A stretch of 40,807 nucleotides of DNA from Desulfobulbaceae bacterium (GCA_008933635.1 WBUQ01000021.1:1-40807); one strand, 5' to 3'; positions 7,000-18,775 are shown, numbered from the stretch's first letter. Program-made: numbers and translations. The notes: generated from the sequence alone by a model not told the origin.

Positions 7000-8850
7000 T
7001 CAGGAACGGACAGCCGACTGGCTGAGGTCGAGGTCGGCGAGCCGGCTTATGCTGCCGCCCCCACCCCTGCCCAACTGCTGCAGGCGGGCCGTGGTCTCAT
7101 GGAGGAGCTCGGCGAGCCTGGCGGCTATTTCACTGGCATGGTCGTGGACCTGCCGCGAGAGGTCGCTGGTCCTGGCGGCGGCGATATTGACCTCGGCGAT
7201 GCTCTCGGAGACGGTCCTGGTATTGTCCGATGTCTGGCTGACCAGGCCGGCGATATTGCCGGTTACCATCTCCTGCTCGATGACGGTCCGCGAGATGTTG
7301 GCGGAGACCTGTCGGAGATCCTGCATGCCCCGGTCGATGTCCCGCAGGCTGCGATCCAGCATGACCCCGGCAGTCTCGATCCCTGAGACCTTGACCATGA
7401 TCTCCCTGGTGGCCTCTTCGGTCCTGTGCGAAAGCGCACGGATGCCGGCGGCCACCACCGCAAAGCCCTTGCCGGCTTCACCGGCACGGGCGGCCTCGAT
7501 GGTGGCGTTCAGCGCGAGAACCTTGGTCTGGACCGCCACTTCCTGGATCATCCGGACGATGCTGTCGATTTCCTTCACCGACTGGTTGAGTTGAAGAATG
7601 CTGCTCCGGGAGCTGTCATTGCCGGCGAGGATCGATTGGACAACCTCGCCCTGGTTGCCGACCTGGCTGCTGATCTCCTGCATCATCGACCGCAGCCGGC
7701 TGGTCGACTCCGAGACCCCGGCGGTATGGTCCGCCGTATCGCTGGCATGCAGCGAGACACTGCCGGACCGGTCCCCGGCAGTGTCTGCCAGGTTCTGCAG
7801 CGTGGTCGACATATGGACCAGTTCCCGCGCCCGTTCGTCGAGGGCATGGACGACGGCGGCGATCGTCTCGATCAGGTCATCGACAATGGACTGTTCGTGG
7901 ACCTTTCGCTGGTTCTCCAGGTGCAGCTCGTCGAGGGCCTCGCGGAAACTGCTGATTGCCCCGGAGAGCACGCCGATCTGGTCGCGACGGTCGCGCCACG
8001 GGATTTCCGGCGACTTGCCGGCCCGGATCTCTTCGATGGTGTGGGTCAGGCGGTGCAGGGGTTTTTCGACGATCAGCCGCACCAGGAAGAACAGCACGAT
8101 CATGTTGGCGAAAATCGCCACAACTCCCATGCCGAGGGTGAAGCGCCGCTGCTGGTCCCGCGTCGCCGCCAGCTGCCGCTCCTTGGCGGAGATCTCGTCG
8201 ACGTGGTAGAGGATCTCGTTGCGGGTGGTCTCGGCCTTCAGTCCGACGTCGGCAACCTTGGCGGAGAGGGCGGCGACCCGCTCCTGGATATCCTGCGTCT
8301 TGACGCTGGCGGCGGAGAGTTCGGCAACCCTCGCCGCCATGCGGGCCGCATCCTCTGCCGGTGCACTGCTGGTGAAGGTGACCCGTTCGACGGAGTCGGC
8401 GAAGCTGCCTGCGGCATCGAAGATTCCTGCCGACACGAAGACTTCGCCGCTGCCGGTCTGGATCACCAGGTGGTTGGTGAGCAGGTCGCGGCGCTCCTGG
8501 CGCGAGTACAGCCGCTGATAGTTTTCCCTGCCGGCCAGGGTGGCTGCGCCGGCGGCCCGGAATTCGACCTTCAGCCTGTCCAGCATCGCCGATTGCTGAG
8601 ATACCTTCAGGAACGCCGGCAGGCCGAGGAACTCCTGCTGCAGGTCGACGATGGTCCGGCGCAGGTTGGCGCTGAGCTCTTCCCGGATGGCCAGAACCTC
8701 GTTGACGGTCTCCTCGACGGTGGCGGTGGCCTGCTGGTTGATGTACAGCAGGGTGCCGATCAGGAGGTTGGAGATGAGGGAGACCCCGAAGAGGATCTTG
8801 GTTCCCAGGGTGATCCATTGTCGTTTCGTTTTTGTCTGCGTGACCTGCAT
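7000..8850 (-). CDS. Methyl-accepting chemotaxis protein
   Basis: 616 residues from the ATG at 8850; AAGGAG lies about 14 bases upstream, which is long, and no nearer start codon is better placed. Layout: TM1 (about 12-37), a mostly helical extracytoplasmic domain (38-235), TM2 (about 237-260), HAMP (261-313), then a long coiled-coil signalling domain. The hairpin tip near 441-470 reads VAVQTKVLALNATIEAARAG followed by GKGFAVVAAGIRALS, close to the usual QTNLLALNAAIEAARAGE. The ligand is unknown. It is followed on the same strand by opgG after only 31 bp. Confidence 0.92.
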   Translation of the reverse strand: MQVTQTKTKRQWITLGTKILFGVSLISNLLIGTLLYINQQATATVEETVNEVLAIREELSANLRRTIVDLQQEFLGLPAFLKVSQQSAMLDRLKVEFRAAGAATLAGRENYQRLYSRQERRDLLTNHLVIQTGSGEVFVSAGIFDAAGSFADSVERVTFTSSAPAEDAARMAARVAELSAASVKTQDIQERVAALSAKVADVGLKAETTRNEILYHVDEISAKERQLAATRDQQRRFTLGMGVVAIFANMIVLFFLVRLIVEKPLHRLTHTIEEIRAGKSPEIPWRDRRDQIGVLSGAISSFREALDELHLENQRKVHEQSIVDDLIETIAAVVHALDERARELVHMSTTLQNLADTAGDRSGSVSLHASDTADHTAGVSESTSRLRSMMQEISSQVGNQGEVVQSILAGNDSSRSSILQLNQSVKEIDSIVRMIQEVAVQTKVLALNATIEAARAGEAGKGFAVVAAGIRALSHRTEEATREIMVKVSGIETAGVMLDRSLRDIDRGMQDLRQVSANISRTVIEQEMVTGNIAGLVSQTSDNTRTVSESIAEVNIAAARTSDLSRQVHDHASEIAARLAELLHETTARLQQLGRGGGGSISRLADLDLSQSAVRS

Positions 8851-9186
8851 ATGCTGTATGTCTGCTCCTTTTGACGGTTTCTGGAAGCCTCCCGAACATG
8901 CCCGGGTCTCCTCCGGGCCGGGGGATCGTATCTGCAGCAGAACGTACACGGGCCATGTTGGGATTGGATTAAGAGACGGTTATGAACTGGCAAGAAAACC
9001 TGTAACCTCAACCCGGCGGGAACGGCAGTCGCCAGCAGGTACCGTCCCGGAACGCTATCGCCATCGGCAGACGGACAACAGCTGAAGGCAGCAGAAGCCC
9101 GACATGAAAGAAATGCAATGCACGATCGGCCGCTGCCCGCTGTGGCGGCCCTGCGGACAGCGAGGAAAGAACGGGCTGCAGAGTGA

Positions 9187-9213
9187 GCCGGCCGGAGCCG
9201 GATGCACCGGCCG
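9187..9213. repeat. Perfect inverted repeat CCGGCCGG-N11-CCGGCCGG
   Basis: Two 8-bp arms (9187-9194 and 9206-9213), each also self-complementary, flank 11 bases. It could form a stable hairpin or be a protein-binding site. It lies 22 bp upstream of the -35 of the exporter promoter. No T-run follows on either strand. Confidence 0.55.
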
Positions 9214-9235
9214 GGAAAAATCTGCCGCCGATCCT

Positions 9236-9263
9236 TTGAAAAATCCGTCGCTCCCGGTATAGT
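9236..9263 (+). promoter_or_regulatory. Sigma-70-type promoter for the DMT exporter
   Basis: -35 TTGAAA (9236-9241), 16-bp spacer, -10 TATAGT (9258-9263). Transcription would start near 9270, about 50 bases before the ATG at 9319. The same pair of hexamers and the same spacer occur upstream of pdhA. Confidence 0.65.
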
Positions 9264-9318
9264 GGGCCCGCAACCTTTACTGCCGTTCCTATCCACGCAC
9301 TCAACTGTCGGTACTGTA

Positions 9319-10215
9319 ATGAGTCGAATCCAGGCCAATCTCCTGTTGACCCTCGCCGCCATGATCTGGGGCAGCGCCTTCGTCGTCCAGCAGATCGGCA
9401 CCGGCGACCTCGGCACGATCTCGTTCACCGGCGCCCGCTTCCTGCTCGGCGCCTTTGTCGTCCTGCCCTTCGCCCTGCTGCAGTTCAGGCGGGTGCAGCG
9501 GGAGGAACGGGCTTTTACGCGCCGCGACTGGATCGGTCTCTTCGCTACCGGTCTGGTGCTCTGCACCGCCGCCGTGCTGCAGCAGCACGGCATCCTCCGC
9601 ACGACGGTGGCCAATGCCGGTTTCCTCACCGCCCTCTACGTGCCGCTGGTGCCGATCATCGGGCTTGCCGTCCTTCGGCGTCGGGTTCACTGGTCGGTCT
9701 GGCCGGCATCCATCGGTTCCCTGGCCGGTACCTACATCATGAGCGGGGCGGAGGGGCTCAACTTCCGCATCGGCGATCTCTGGGTCATTTCCAGTACGGT
9801 GTTCTGGGCGGTGCATGTCATCCTCGTCGGCATCATGGCCTCGCGTACCCGGGCGCCGCTGGTCGTTGCCGCCTGCCAGTTCTTCGTCTGCGGCCTGGCC
9901 GGGCTCGCGGCCGGCAGTGTTGCCGAGGGGCCGCAGCTGGCCGACTTTTTCGGCGCCATCTACGGCATCCTCTATGTCGGCATCTTCTCGGTCGGCATGG
10001 CCTTCACCCTGCAGGTGGTCGGCCAGCGGTTCACCCCGGCGGCCGATGCCGCCATCATCCTCAGTTCGGAGACGGTCTTCGCCGCCCTGGCCGGCGTCGT
10101 CTTCCTGGGCGAGCACCTGTCCGCGGTCAGGATGGCCGGTGCCGGGCTGATCCTGTGCAGCATCCTTGCCGTCGAACTGCTGCCGATGCTAGCAAAACCG
10201 CGGCCGCTCAGTTGA
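9319..10215 (+). CDS. DMT-superfamily transporter (EamA family)
   Basis: 298 residues, start ATG at 9319 downstream of a promoter. About ten hydrophobic segments arranged as two EamA repeats; the first begins NLLLTLAAMIWGSAFVVQQ, and the second around residue 155 contains DLWVISSTVFWAVHVILVG. EamA proteins usually export amino acids or other small metabolites across the inner membrane. The substrate is not predictable. A weak terminator-like hairpin follows the stop. It is one of two EamA proteins in the window; the other is at 23154-24080. Confidence 0.88.
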   Translation: MSRIQANLLLTLAAMIWGSAFVVQQIGTGDLGTISFTGARFLLGAFVVLPFALLQFRRVQREERAFTRRDWIGLFATGLVLCTAAVLQQHGILRTTVANAGFLTALYVPLVPIIGLAVLRRRVHWSVWPASIGSLAGTYIMSGAEGLNFRIGDLWVISSTVFWAVHVILVGIMASRTRAPLVVAACQFFVCGLAGLAAGSVAEGPQLADFFGAIYGILYVGIFSVGMAFTLQVVGQRFTPAADAAIILSSETVFAALAGVVFLGEHLSAVRMAGAGLILCSILAVELLPMLAKPRPLS

Positions 10216-10226
10216 CGGAAGACCGG

Positions 10227-10245
10227 AAAAGCCCTTGCTTTTTTC
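10227..10245 (+). terminator. Weak intrinsic terminator-like hairpin after the exporter gene
   Basis: AAAAGC (10227-10232), loop CCTT, GCTTTT (10237-10242), running on into further T then C residues. The stem is short and AT-rich, so efficiency is doubtful. Confidence 0.35.
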
Positions 10246-10317
10246 CCCTAATCTTTTTATCAGAGAGTACCACTCACGGCCCGCTATCCCATTGTCCCTC
10301 TGCAGGAGGTTTCCGCT

Positions 10318-10944
10318 ATGACGATTCATGTTGCTGACCATCCCCTCATCCGGCACAAACTCGGCCTGATGCGGCGGCACGACATCTCCACCAAGGATTT
10401 TCGCGATCTCTCCTCCGAGGTGGCCCGGCTGCTGACCTACGAGGCGACAAAGGACCTGCAGACCCAGAGGAAGACCATCCAGGGCTGGGCCGGAGAGGTC
10501 GAGGTCGAGGAGATCCGCGGCAAGAAGATCACCATCGTGCCGATCCTGCGTGCCGGGCTGGGGATGATGAACGGGGTCATCGACATGATCCCCTCGGCCA
10601 AGGTCAGCGTCGTCGGCTATTACCGCAACGAGGAAACCCTGCAGCCGGTTGAGTACTATGTGAAGACCGCCGGTGAACTGGAGGAGCGGGTGGCCCTGAT
10701 CCTCGACCCGATGCTGGCCACCGGCGGCACCCTGCTGGCGACCATCGAGACCCTGAAAAGCCGGGGCTGCCGCAACATCAAGGGCATCTTCCTGGTCGCC
10801 GCCCCGGAAGGGCTGAAACGGATCACCGAGGCCCATCCCGATGTCGATATCTATGTGGCGGCAGTGGACGAGCGGCTCAACGAAGTGGGCTACATCCTGC
10901 CCGGTCTGGGAGACGCCGGCGACAAGATATTCGGCACCAAATGA
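10318..10944 (+). CDS. upp: Uracil phosphoribosyltransferase
   Basis: 208 residues, the usual length. It converts uracil and PRPP to UMP in pyrimidine salvage, in the cytoplasm. The PRPP-binding loop reads [18 protein letters not shown], and the C-terminal uracil-binding region reads [24 protein letters not shown], both characteristic of Upp. AGGAGG is 8 bases before the ATG. It stands alone between the exporter and the dpp operon; uracil uptake genes are not adjacent. Confidence 0.97.
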   Translation: MTIHVADHPLIRHKLGLMRRHDISTKDFRDLSSEVARLLTYEATKDLQTQRKTIQGWAGEVEVEEIRGKKITIVPILRAGLGMMNGVIDMIPSAKVSVVGYYRNEETLQPVEYYVKTAGELEERVALILDPMLATGGTLLATIETLKSRGCRNIKGIFLVAAPEGLKRITEAHPDVDIYVAAVDERLNEVGYILPGLGDAGDKIFGTK

Positions 10945-10995
10945 GGTCGATCACGGGCAGGGGAGAGAGCCGGCCATCGGTCGACCTGTATCTCC

Positions 10996-11025
10996 TTGAC
11001 CTCGGTCTTTGTCTGCATGTATAGA
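10996..11025 (+). promoter_or_regulatory. Candidate sigma-70 promoter of the dpp operon
   Basis: -35 TTGACC (10996-11001), 18-bp spacer, -10 TATAGA (11020-11025). Start near 11032 would give a leader of about 80 bases before dppA. Confidence 0.6.
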
Positions 11026-11112
11026 AAAGAATGGATGTGCCGATGGCGCATTTTCGGGAAGTTGAGTGAAGTAACGGGATTCACGAAAACACACAAACAG
11101 GAGAAGACAACA

Positions 11113-12711
11113 ATGGGAAAATCGAAAAAGCTGTTGGCCGCGTTCTGCGGTTTTTCACTGCTGACTCTGGGCGCCCTCGATGTTCAGGCAAAGACCCTGG
11201 TCTATTGCTCGGAAGGCAGCCCGGAAGGATTCAACCCGGCGTTTTATACGGCAGGCACCACATTTGATGCGACTTCGAAGAACATCTTCAGCAAGCTGGT
11301 CGAGTTCGAGCGCGGCACGACGAAGATCGTTCCCGGCGTGGCCGAGAGCTGGGAGATCTCCGCTGACGGCAAGGAATACACCTTCCATCTGCGCAAGGGC
11401 GTGAAATTCCACACTACCAAGACCTTCACCCCGACCCGCGACCTCAATGCCGACGACGTCATCTTCAGCTTCATGCGCCAGATCGACAAGAATCATCCTT
11501 TCTACAAGGTCTCTGGCGGTACCTACGAATACTCCGACGGCATGGAGATGCCGGTTCTGGTCAAGGAGATCGTCAAGGTCGATGACAACACCGTCAAGTT
11601 CATCCTGACCCGGCCGGAAGCGCCGATGCTCGCCAACCTGGCGATGGACTTCGCCTCGATCCACTCCAAGGAGTATGCCGACAAGATGATGGCCGCCGGC
11701 ACCCCCGAGGTCATCGACCAGGAGCCGGTCGGCACCGGCCCCTTCCAGTTCGTCGCCTACCAGAAGGACGCGGTCATCCGCTACAAGGCCAACCCGGACT
11801 ACTGGATGGGCAAGGCCCCGATCGATGACCTGGTCTTCGCCATCACCCCCGACGCCTCGGTCCGCTATCAGAAGCTGAAGGCCGGCGAGTGCCACGTCAT
11901 GCCGTATCCGAACCCTGCCGATCTCGCCGCCCTGGCCAAGGAGCCCGACATCAACCTGATGCAGCAGGAAGGGCTCAACGTCGGCTACCTGGCCTACAAC
12001 ACCCTGACCAAACCCTATGACAACCCGAAGGTCCGCAAGGCCCTGAACATGGCGATCAACAAGCAGGCGATCATCGACGCGGTCTTCCAGGGCGCCGGCA
12101 AGGTGGCCAAGAACCCGCAGCCGCCGACCATCTGGTCCTACAACGACGCAGTGGTCGACGATCCCTACGATCCTGTCGCTGCCAAGAAAATGCTCGAGGA
12201 AGAAGGGGTCAAGGGCCTGAAGGCCAAGGTCTGGGCGATGCCGGTGCAGCGCCCCTACAATCCCAATGCCCGCCGCATGGCCGAACTGATCCAGGCCGAC
12301 TGGGCCAAGGTCGGGGTCGAGACTGAAATCGTCTCCTTCGAGTGGGCCGAGTACCTGAAACGCTCCAGCGACAAGAACCGTGACGGTGCGGTCCTGCTCG
12401 GCTGGACTGGCGACAACGGCGATCCGGACAACTTCCTCGCCACTCTGCTTGGCTGTGCCGCCGTCGGCGGCAACAACCGCGCTCAGTGGTGCCATCAGCC
12501 CTTCGAGGACCTGATCCAGAAGGCCAAGGTCACCTCCGACGTGGCCGAGCGGACCAAACTGTATGAGCAGGCCCAGGTTGTCTTCAAGGAACAGGCGCCA
12601 TGGGCCACCATCGCCCACTCGCTGGTCTCCGAACCGGTTCGCAAGGAAGTCGTCGATTACAAGATCGATCCCCTCGGCGGCCATATCTTCTATGGAGTCG
12701 ACCTGAAGTAG
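11113..12711 (+). CDS. dppA: Dipeptide/oligopeptide ABC transporter substrate-binding protein
   Basis: 532 residues, ATG at 11113 with AGGAG 9 bases upstream. The signal peptide (KKLLAAFCGFSLLTLGALDVQA) exports it to the periplasm. It is a cluster C (SBP family 5) protein: KTLVYCSEGSPEGFNPAFYT at the mature start, VAESWEISADGKEYTFHLRKGVKFH, and EPVGTGPFQF, all hallmark blocks of DppA/OppA. It binds peptides or, in some relatives, other solutes, and delivers them to the DppBC pore. First gene of dppABCDF. Two strong hairpins after its stop probably raise its transcript level over that of the membrane genes. Confidence 0.93.
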   Translation: MGKSKKLLAAFCGFSLLTLGALDVQAKTLVYCSEGSPEGFNPAFYTAGTTFDATSKNIFSKLVEFERGTTKIVPGVAESWEISADGKEYTFHLRKGVKFHTTKTFTPTRDLNADDVIFSFMRQIDKNHPFYKVSGGTYEYSDGMEMPVLVKEIVKVDDNTVKFILTRPEAPMLANLAMDFASIHSKEYADKMMAAGTPEVIDQEPVGTGPFQFVAYQKDAVIRYKANPDYWMGKAPIDDLVFAITPDASVRYQKLKAGECHVMPYPNPADLAALAKEPDINLMQQEGLNVGYLAYNTLTKPYDNPKVRKALNMAINKQAIIDAVFQGAGKVAKNPQPPTIWSYNDAVVDDPYDPVAAKKMLEEEGVKGLKAKVWAMPVQRPYNPNARRMAELIQADWAKVGVETEIVSFEWAEYLKRSSDKNRDGAVLLGWTGDNGDPDNFLATLLGCAAVGGNNRAQWCHQPFEDLIQKAKVTSDVAERTKLYEQAQVVFKEQAPWATIAHSLVSEPVRKEVVDYKIDPLGGHIFYGVDLK

Positions 12712-12720
12712 CAACTGTCC

Positions 12721-12746
12721 GGACCGGGCCGCCGGCGGCCCGGTCC
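12721..12746 (+). repeat. 26-base perfect palindrome in the dppA-dppB gap
   Basis: Arms 12721-12733 and 12734-12746 are exactly complementary (GGACCGGGCCGCC and its reverse complement), followed by CTTTCCCC. It starts 9 bases after the dppA stop. Such hairpins protect 3' ends of binding-protein mRNAs or attenuate transcription into permease genes; there is no real U-tract. Confidence 0.7.
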
Positions 12747-12764
12747 CTTTCCCCATTGTCCACT

Positions 12765-12791
12765 GGCAGGCCGGGGCGATCCCGGCCTGCC
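12765..12791 (+). repeat. Second strong hairpin in the dppA-dppB gap
   Basis: Perfect 11-bp stem, GGCAGGCCGGG (12765-12775), loop GCGAT, CCCGGCCTGCC (12781-12791). It lies 19 bases after the first palindrome and 26 bases before the dppB start. Confidence 0.7.
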
Positions 12792-12817
12792 GGAACTCCA
12801 GCTTCCCACGGCATTCC

Positions 12818-13828
12818 ATGGTCGCATTCCTCCTCCGGAAACTCCTGGTCCTCGTGCCGACCTTTTTCGGGGTCACCCTGATCGCCTTCGTTTTCATCCG
12901 CATGCTCCCCGGCGACCCGGTGATCCTGATGGCCGGCGAGAAGGCCATGAGTCCTGAGCGGCACGCCCGGCTGATGAAGGAGTTCGGCTATGACCAGCCG
13001 GTCCTCGTCCAGTACGGCAGGTACCTCAAGGCAATGGCCCATGGCAACCTCGGCCAGTCGATCATCACCAAGAAGCCGGTGCTGGATGAATTCCTCACCC
13101 TCTTCCCTGCCACCGTCGAACTGTCGCTGTGTGCCATTCTCATCGCCGTCTTCTTCGGCCTGCCGGCAGGGATGATCGCCGCGACGAAGCGGGGCTCGGT
13201 CTTCGACCACACGGTGATGGCCGGAGCCCTGACCGGCTATTCGATGCCGATCTTCTGGTGGGGGCTGCTGCTGATCATCTTCTTCTCCGGCATCCTCGGC
13301 TGGACACCGGTATCCGGCCGGATCTCGCTGATGTACTATTTCGAACCGGTGACCGGATTCATGCTGATCGACAGCCTGCTGTCGGACCAGAGCGGGGCAT
13401 TTACCTCTGCCCTCTCGCATCTGGTCCTGCCCTCGCTGGTGCTGGCGACCATCCCGCTGGCGGTCATTGCCCGCCAGACCCGCTCGGCGATGCTCGAAGT
13501 CCTGGGCGAGGACTACGTCCGCACCGCCCGGGCCAAGGGCCTCGGGCCGGGCCGGGTCATCGGCCTCCATGCCCTGCGCAACGCCATGATCCCGGTCATC
13601 ACCACCATCGGACTGCAGGTGGGGGTCCTGTTCGCCGGCGCCATCCTCACCGAGACCATCTTTTCCTGGCCCGGCATCGGCAAGTGGATGGTCGACTCGA
13701 TCTTCCGCCGCGACTACCCCTCGGTGCAGGGCGGTCTGCTGCTGATCGCCGCCGTGGTCATGCTGGTCAACCTGGTGGTCGATCTGCTCTACGGCCTGAT
13801 CAACCCGCAAATACGCCATATGGACTAG
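12818..13828 (+). CDS. dppB: Dipeptide ABC transporter permease DppB
   Basis: 336 residues. Inner-membrane permease with about six helices; the N-terminus FLLRKLLVLVPTFFGVTLIAF and block MLPGDPV are typical of DppB/OppB. The ATPase-contact (EAA) loop reads EDYVRTARAKGLGPGRVIGLHALRNA. No Shine-Dalgarno is visible before the ATG at 12818, where the sequence upstream is taken up by the second hairpin. This may lower its translation relative to dppA. Its stop is 2 bp before dppC. Confidence 0.95.
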   Translation: MVAFLLRKLLVLVPTFFGVTLIAFVFIRMLPGDPVILMAGEKAMSPERHARLMKEFGYDQPVLVQYGRYLKAMAHGNLGQSIITKKPVLDEFLTLFPATVELSLCAILIAVFFGLPAGMIAATKRGSVFDHTVMAGALTGYSMPIFWWGLLLIIFFSGILGWTPVSGRISLMYYFEPVTGFMLIDSLLSDQSGAFTSALSHLVLPSLVLATIPLAVIARQTRSAMLEVLGEDYVRTARAKGLGPGRVIGLHALRNAMIPVITTIGLQVGVLFAGAILTETIFSWPGIGKWMVDSIFRRDYPSVQGGLLLIAAVVMLVNLVVDLLYGLINPQIRHMD

Positions 13829-13830
13829 CC

Positions 13831-14745
13831 ATGAGCGAAACAGCGATCCTGTCCCACGAGACGGACACACGCCCCGTAGGCCGCATGGCCCTGCTCGCCG
13901 AATTCTGGGCCTATTTCAGCGAGAATCGCGGCGCGGTCTATGGCCTGTTCTTCTTCATCGCCATTGTCCTGATCGCCGTCTTCGCCGAATTCCTCGCCCC
14001 CCACCAGCCCAACGAGCAGTTCCGCGAAGCCTTCCTGCAGCCGCCGTTCTGGCAGGAGGGCGGAAGCCTGCGCTTTCCGCTGGGCACCGACGCGGTCGGC
14101 CGGGATGTGCTGTCGCGGCTGATCCACGGTGCCCGCTACTCGCTGTTCATCGGCTGCATCGTCGTTTCGGTGTCGCTGATGGTCGGGGTCTTCCTCGGCC
14201 TCTGTGCCGGCTTTTTCCGCGGCAAGGTCGACACCGTGATCATGCGGATCATGGACATCGTCCTTGCCTTCCCCAGCCTTCTGCTGGCCCTGGTGCTGGT
14301 CGCCGTGCTCGGCCCGAGCCTGATCAACGCGATGATCGCCATCGCCATCGTCCAGCAGCCCCACTACGTGCGCCTGACCCGGGCGGCGGTGATGGGAGAG
14401 ATGACCAAGGACTACGTGACGGCGGCCAGGGTGGTCGGGGTGCGGATGCTCAGGCTGATGTTCGTCACCGTCCTGCCCAACTGCATGGGACCGCTGATCG
14501 TCCAGGCGGCGCTGAGTTTTTCCTCGGCGGTCCTCGATGCCGCCGCCCTCGGCTTCCTCGGCATGGGGGCCCAGCCGCCGACCCCGGAATGGGGGACGAT
14601 GCTGGCCGAGGCCCGCGAATTCATCCTCCGCGCCTGGTGGGTGGTGACCTTCCCCGGTCTGGCCATCCTGTCGACGGTGCTGGCCATCAACCTGATGGGC
14701 GACGGGCTGCGGGATGCCCTCGATCCGAAACTCAAACGTTCGTGA
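13831..14745 (+). CDS. dppC: Dipeptide ABC transporter permease DppC
   Basis: 304 residues. The start at 13831 is 2 bp after the dppB stop; the frame stays open far upstream inside dppB, but homologues begin here, shortly before the first helix GLFFFIAIVLIAVFAEFLAP. The block PLGTDAVGRDVLSRLIHGARYSL and the EAA loop KDYVTAARVVGVRMLRLM are typical DppC/OppC. It pairs with DppB to form the transmembrane channel. Confidence 0.95.
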   Translation: MSETAILSHETDTRPVGRMALLAEFWAYFSENRGAVYGLFFFIAIVLIAVFAEFLAPHQPNEQFREAFLQPPFWQEGGSLRFPLGTDAVGRDVLSRLIHGARYSLFIGCIVVSVSLMVGVFLGLCAGFFRGKVDTVIMRIMDIVLAFPSLLLALVLVAVLGPSLINAMIAIAIVQQPHYVRLTRAAVMGEMTKDYVTAARVVGVRMLRLMFVTVLPNCMGPLIVQAALSFSSAVLDAAALGFLGMGAQPPTPEWGTMLAEAREFILRAWWVVTFPGLAILSTVLAINLMGDGLRDALDPKLKRS

Positions 14746-14753
14746 CGGCTGCC

Positions 14754-15751
14754 ATGCCTCTTCTTGAAATCGAAAACCTGACCGTGACCTTCCAGACCGC
14801 CGGCGGCCAGTTCACCGCCGTCGACCGGGTGTCGCTGTCGCTTGCCGCCGGCGAGATCGTCTCGATCGTCGGCGAGTCGGGATCGGGCAAGTCGGTGGCG
14901 ATGCTGGCCCTGATGGGCCTTTTGCCCTGGACCGCAACGGTGACCGCCGACGTCCTGCGCTTCGACGGCAAGGATATGCTGCGTCTGACCAGACGCCAGC
15001 TGCGGCAGATCATCGGCTGTGAACTGGCGATGATCTTCCAGGAGCCGATGACCAGCCTCAATCCCTGCTTCACCGTCGGTTTCCAGATCACCGAATCCCT
15101 GAAGACCCACCAGGGCATGAACCGTCGGCAGAGCCGCCTCAGGGCCCTGGAACTGCTCGACCAGGTCGGCATCCCCGAGCCGGAGAAGCGCCTGGCGGCC
15201 TTTCCCCACCAGCTGTCGGGGGGGATGAACCAGCGGGTGATGATCGCCATGGCGATTGCCTGCAATCCGCGCCTCTTGATCGCCGACGAGCCGACAACCG
15301 CCCTCGATGTGACGATCCAGGCCCAGATCCTCGATCTGCTCCTGCGCCTGCAGAAGGAGAAGAACATGTCGCTGATCCTCATCACCCACGATATGGGGGT
15401 GGTGGCGGAGACCGCCGAGCGCGTGGTGGTCCAGTATGCCGGTCAGCAGGTGGAACGCCAGGAGGTCCGGGGGCTGTTCGGCAATCCGCATCACCCCTAC
15501 ACTTCGGCCCTGCTCGATTCGCTGCCCGAGCGCTCGACGGCCAGGTACCTGCCGTCGATCTCCGGGGTGGTGCCCGGCCAGTTCGACAAACCTGAGGGAT
15601 GCCTGTTCACTCCGCGATGCCGTTACGCCACCGACCTGTGCCGGAGCACGCCGCCGCAGCCGGCGGCGGCCGAGCTGGGCTTCGCCCTCTGCCATTACCC
15701 CCTGCAGAACGGCGTCAGCCTCGGCCATCCGGGGAACAAGGAGGTCCAGAT

Positions 15752-15755
<4 letters not shown>
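14754..15755 (+). CDS. dppD: Dipeptide ABC transporter ATP-binding protein DppD
   Basis: 333 residues, ATG at 14754, 8 bp after dppC. Walker A GESGSGKS (near residue 39-46), signature LSGGMNQRV, Walker B LLIADEPTTALD, and the H-loop ITHDMG are all present. The C-terminal oligopeptide/dipeptide extension contains GCLFTPRCRYA with cysteines that, in family members, can bind an iron-sulfur cluster. It energises import with DppF. Its last codons overlap the DppF start (ATGA). Confidence 0.95.
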
Positions 15756-16720
<965 letters not shown>

Positions 16721-16728
16721 ACCGGTCC

Positions 16729-16757
16729 TCCGGCAGCCGCCGGATGGACATGCATGT
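16729..16757 (+). repeat. Short hairpin and adjacent 10-bp palindrome after dppF
   Basis: TCCGGC (16729-16734), loop AGCC, GCCGGA (16739-16744), then the palindrome ACATGCATGT (16748-16757). No T-run follows. It may be a processing signal or a binding site in the 81-bp gap before the transketolase gene. Confidence 0.4.
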
Positions 16758-16801
16758 ATGAGCCACTGAAATCCTGAAACTTTTCCCCTGGAGATGCACT
16801 G

Positions 16802-18694
<1,893 letters not shown>

Positions 18695-18721
18695 TCTCCC
18701 AACTTCTTTGCAGATAATCCA

Positions 18722-18758
18722 CGCCAGTTCCAGCATTCCCACGGCACTGGAACTGGCG
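18722..18758 (+). repeat. Hairpin with 12-bp perfect stem before the LysE-type gene
   Basis: CGCCAGTTCCAG (18722-18733), 13-base loop, CTGGAACTGGCG (18747-18758). It starts 28 bases after the transketolase stop and ends 17 bases before the next start codon. No T-run follows, so it is not a classical terminator; an operator or a translation-affecting structure is possible. Confidence 0.65.
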
Positions 18759-18775
18759 CAAACTGGGTACATGCC

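Larger units (their letters stand above)
8851..9318. other. Intergenic region between divergent chemoreceptor and exporter genes
   Basis: 468 bp without a convincing gene. It holds a good plus-strand promoter (9236-9263) and an inverted repeat just upstream of it (9187-9213). On the minus strand I found no clear sigma-70 or flagellar-type promoter for the chemoreceptor. Confidence 0.6.

Noticed and set aside
10946-10987. Inverted repeat AGGTCGA ... TCGACCT after upp as a terminator
   Set aside because: The loop is about 28 bases, the stem is 7 bp and no T-run follows; more likely chance.
11155-13870. Long antisense frames opposite dppA and dppB
   Set aside because: Shadow frames of two well-recognised transporter genes, with repetitive acidic/Gly/Leu-rich composition and no family match.
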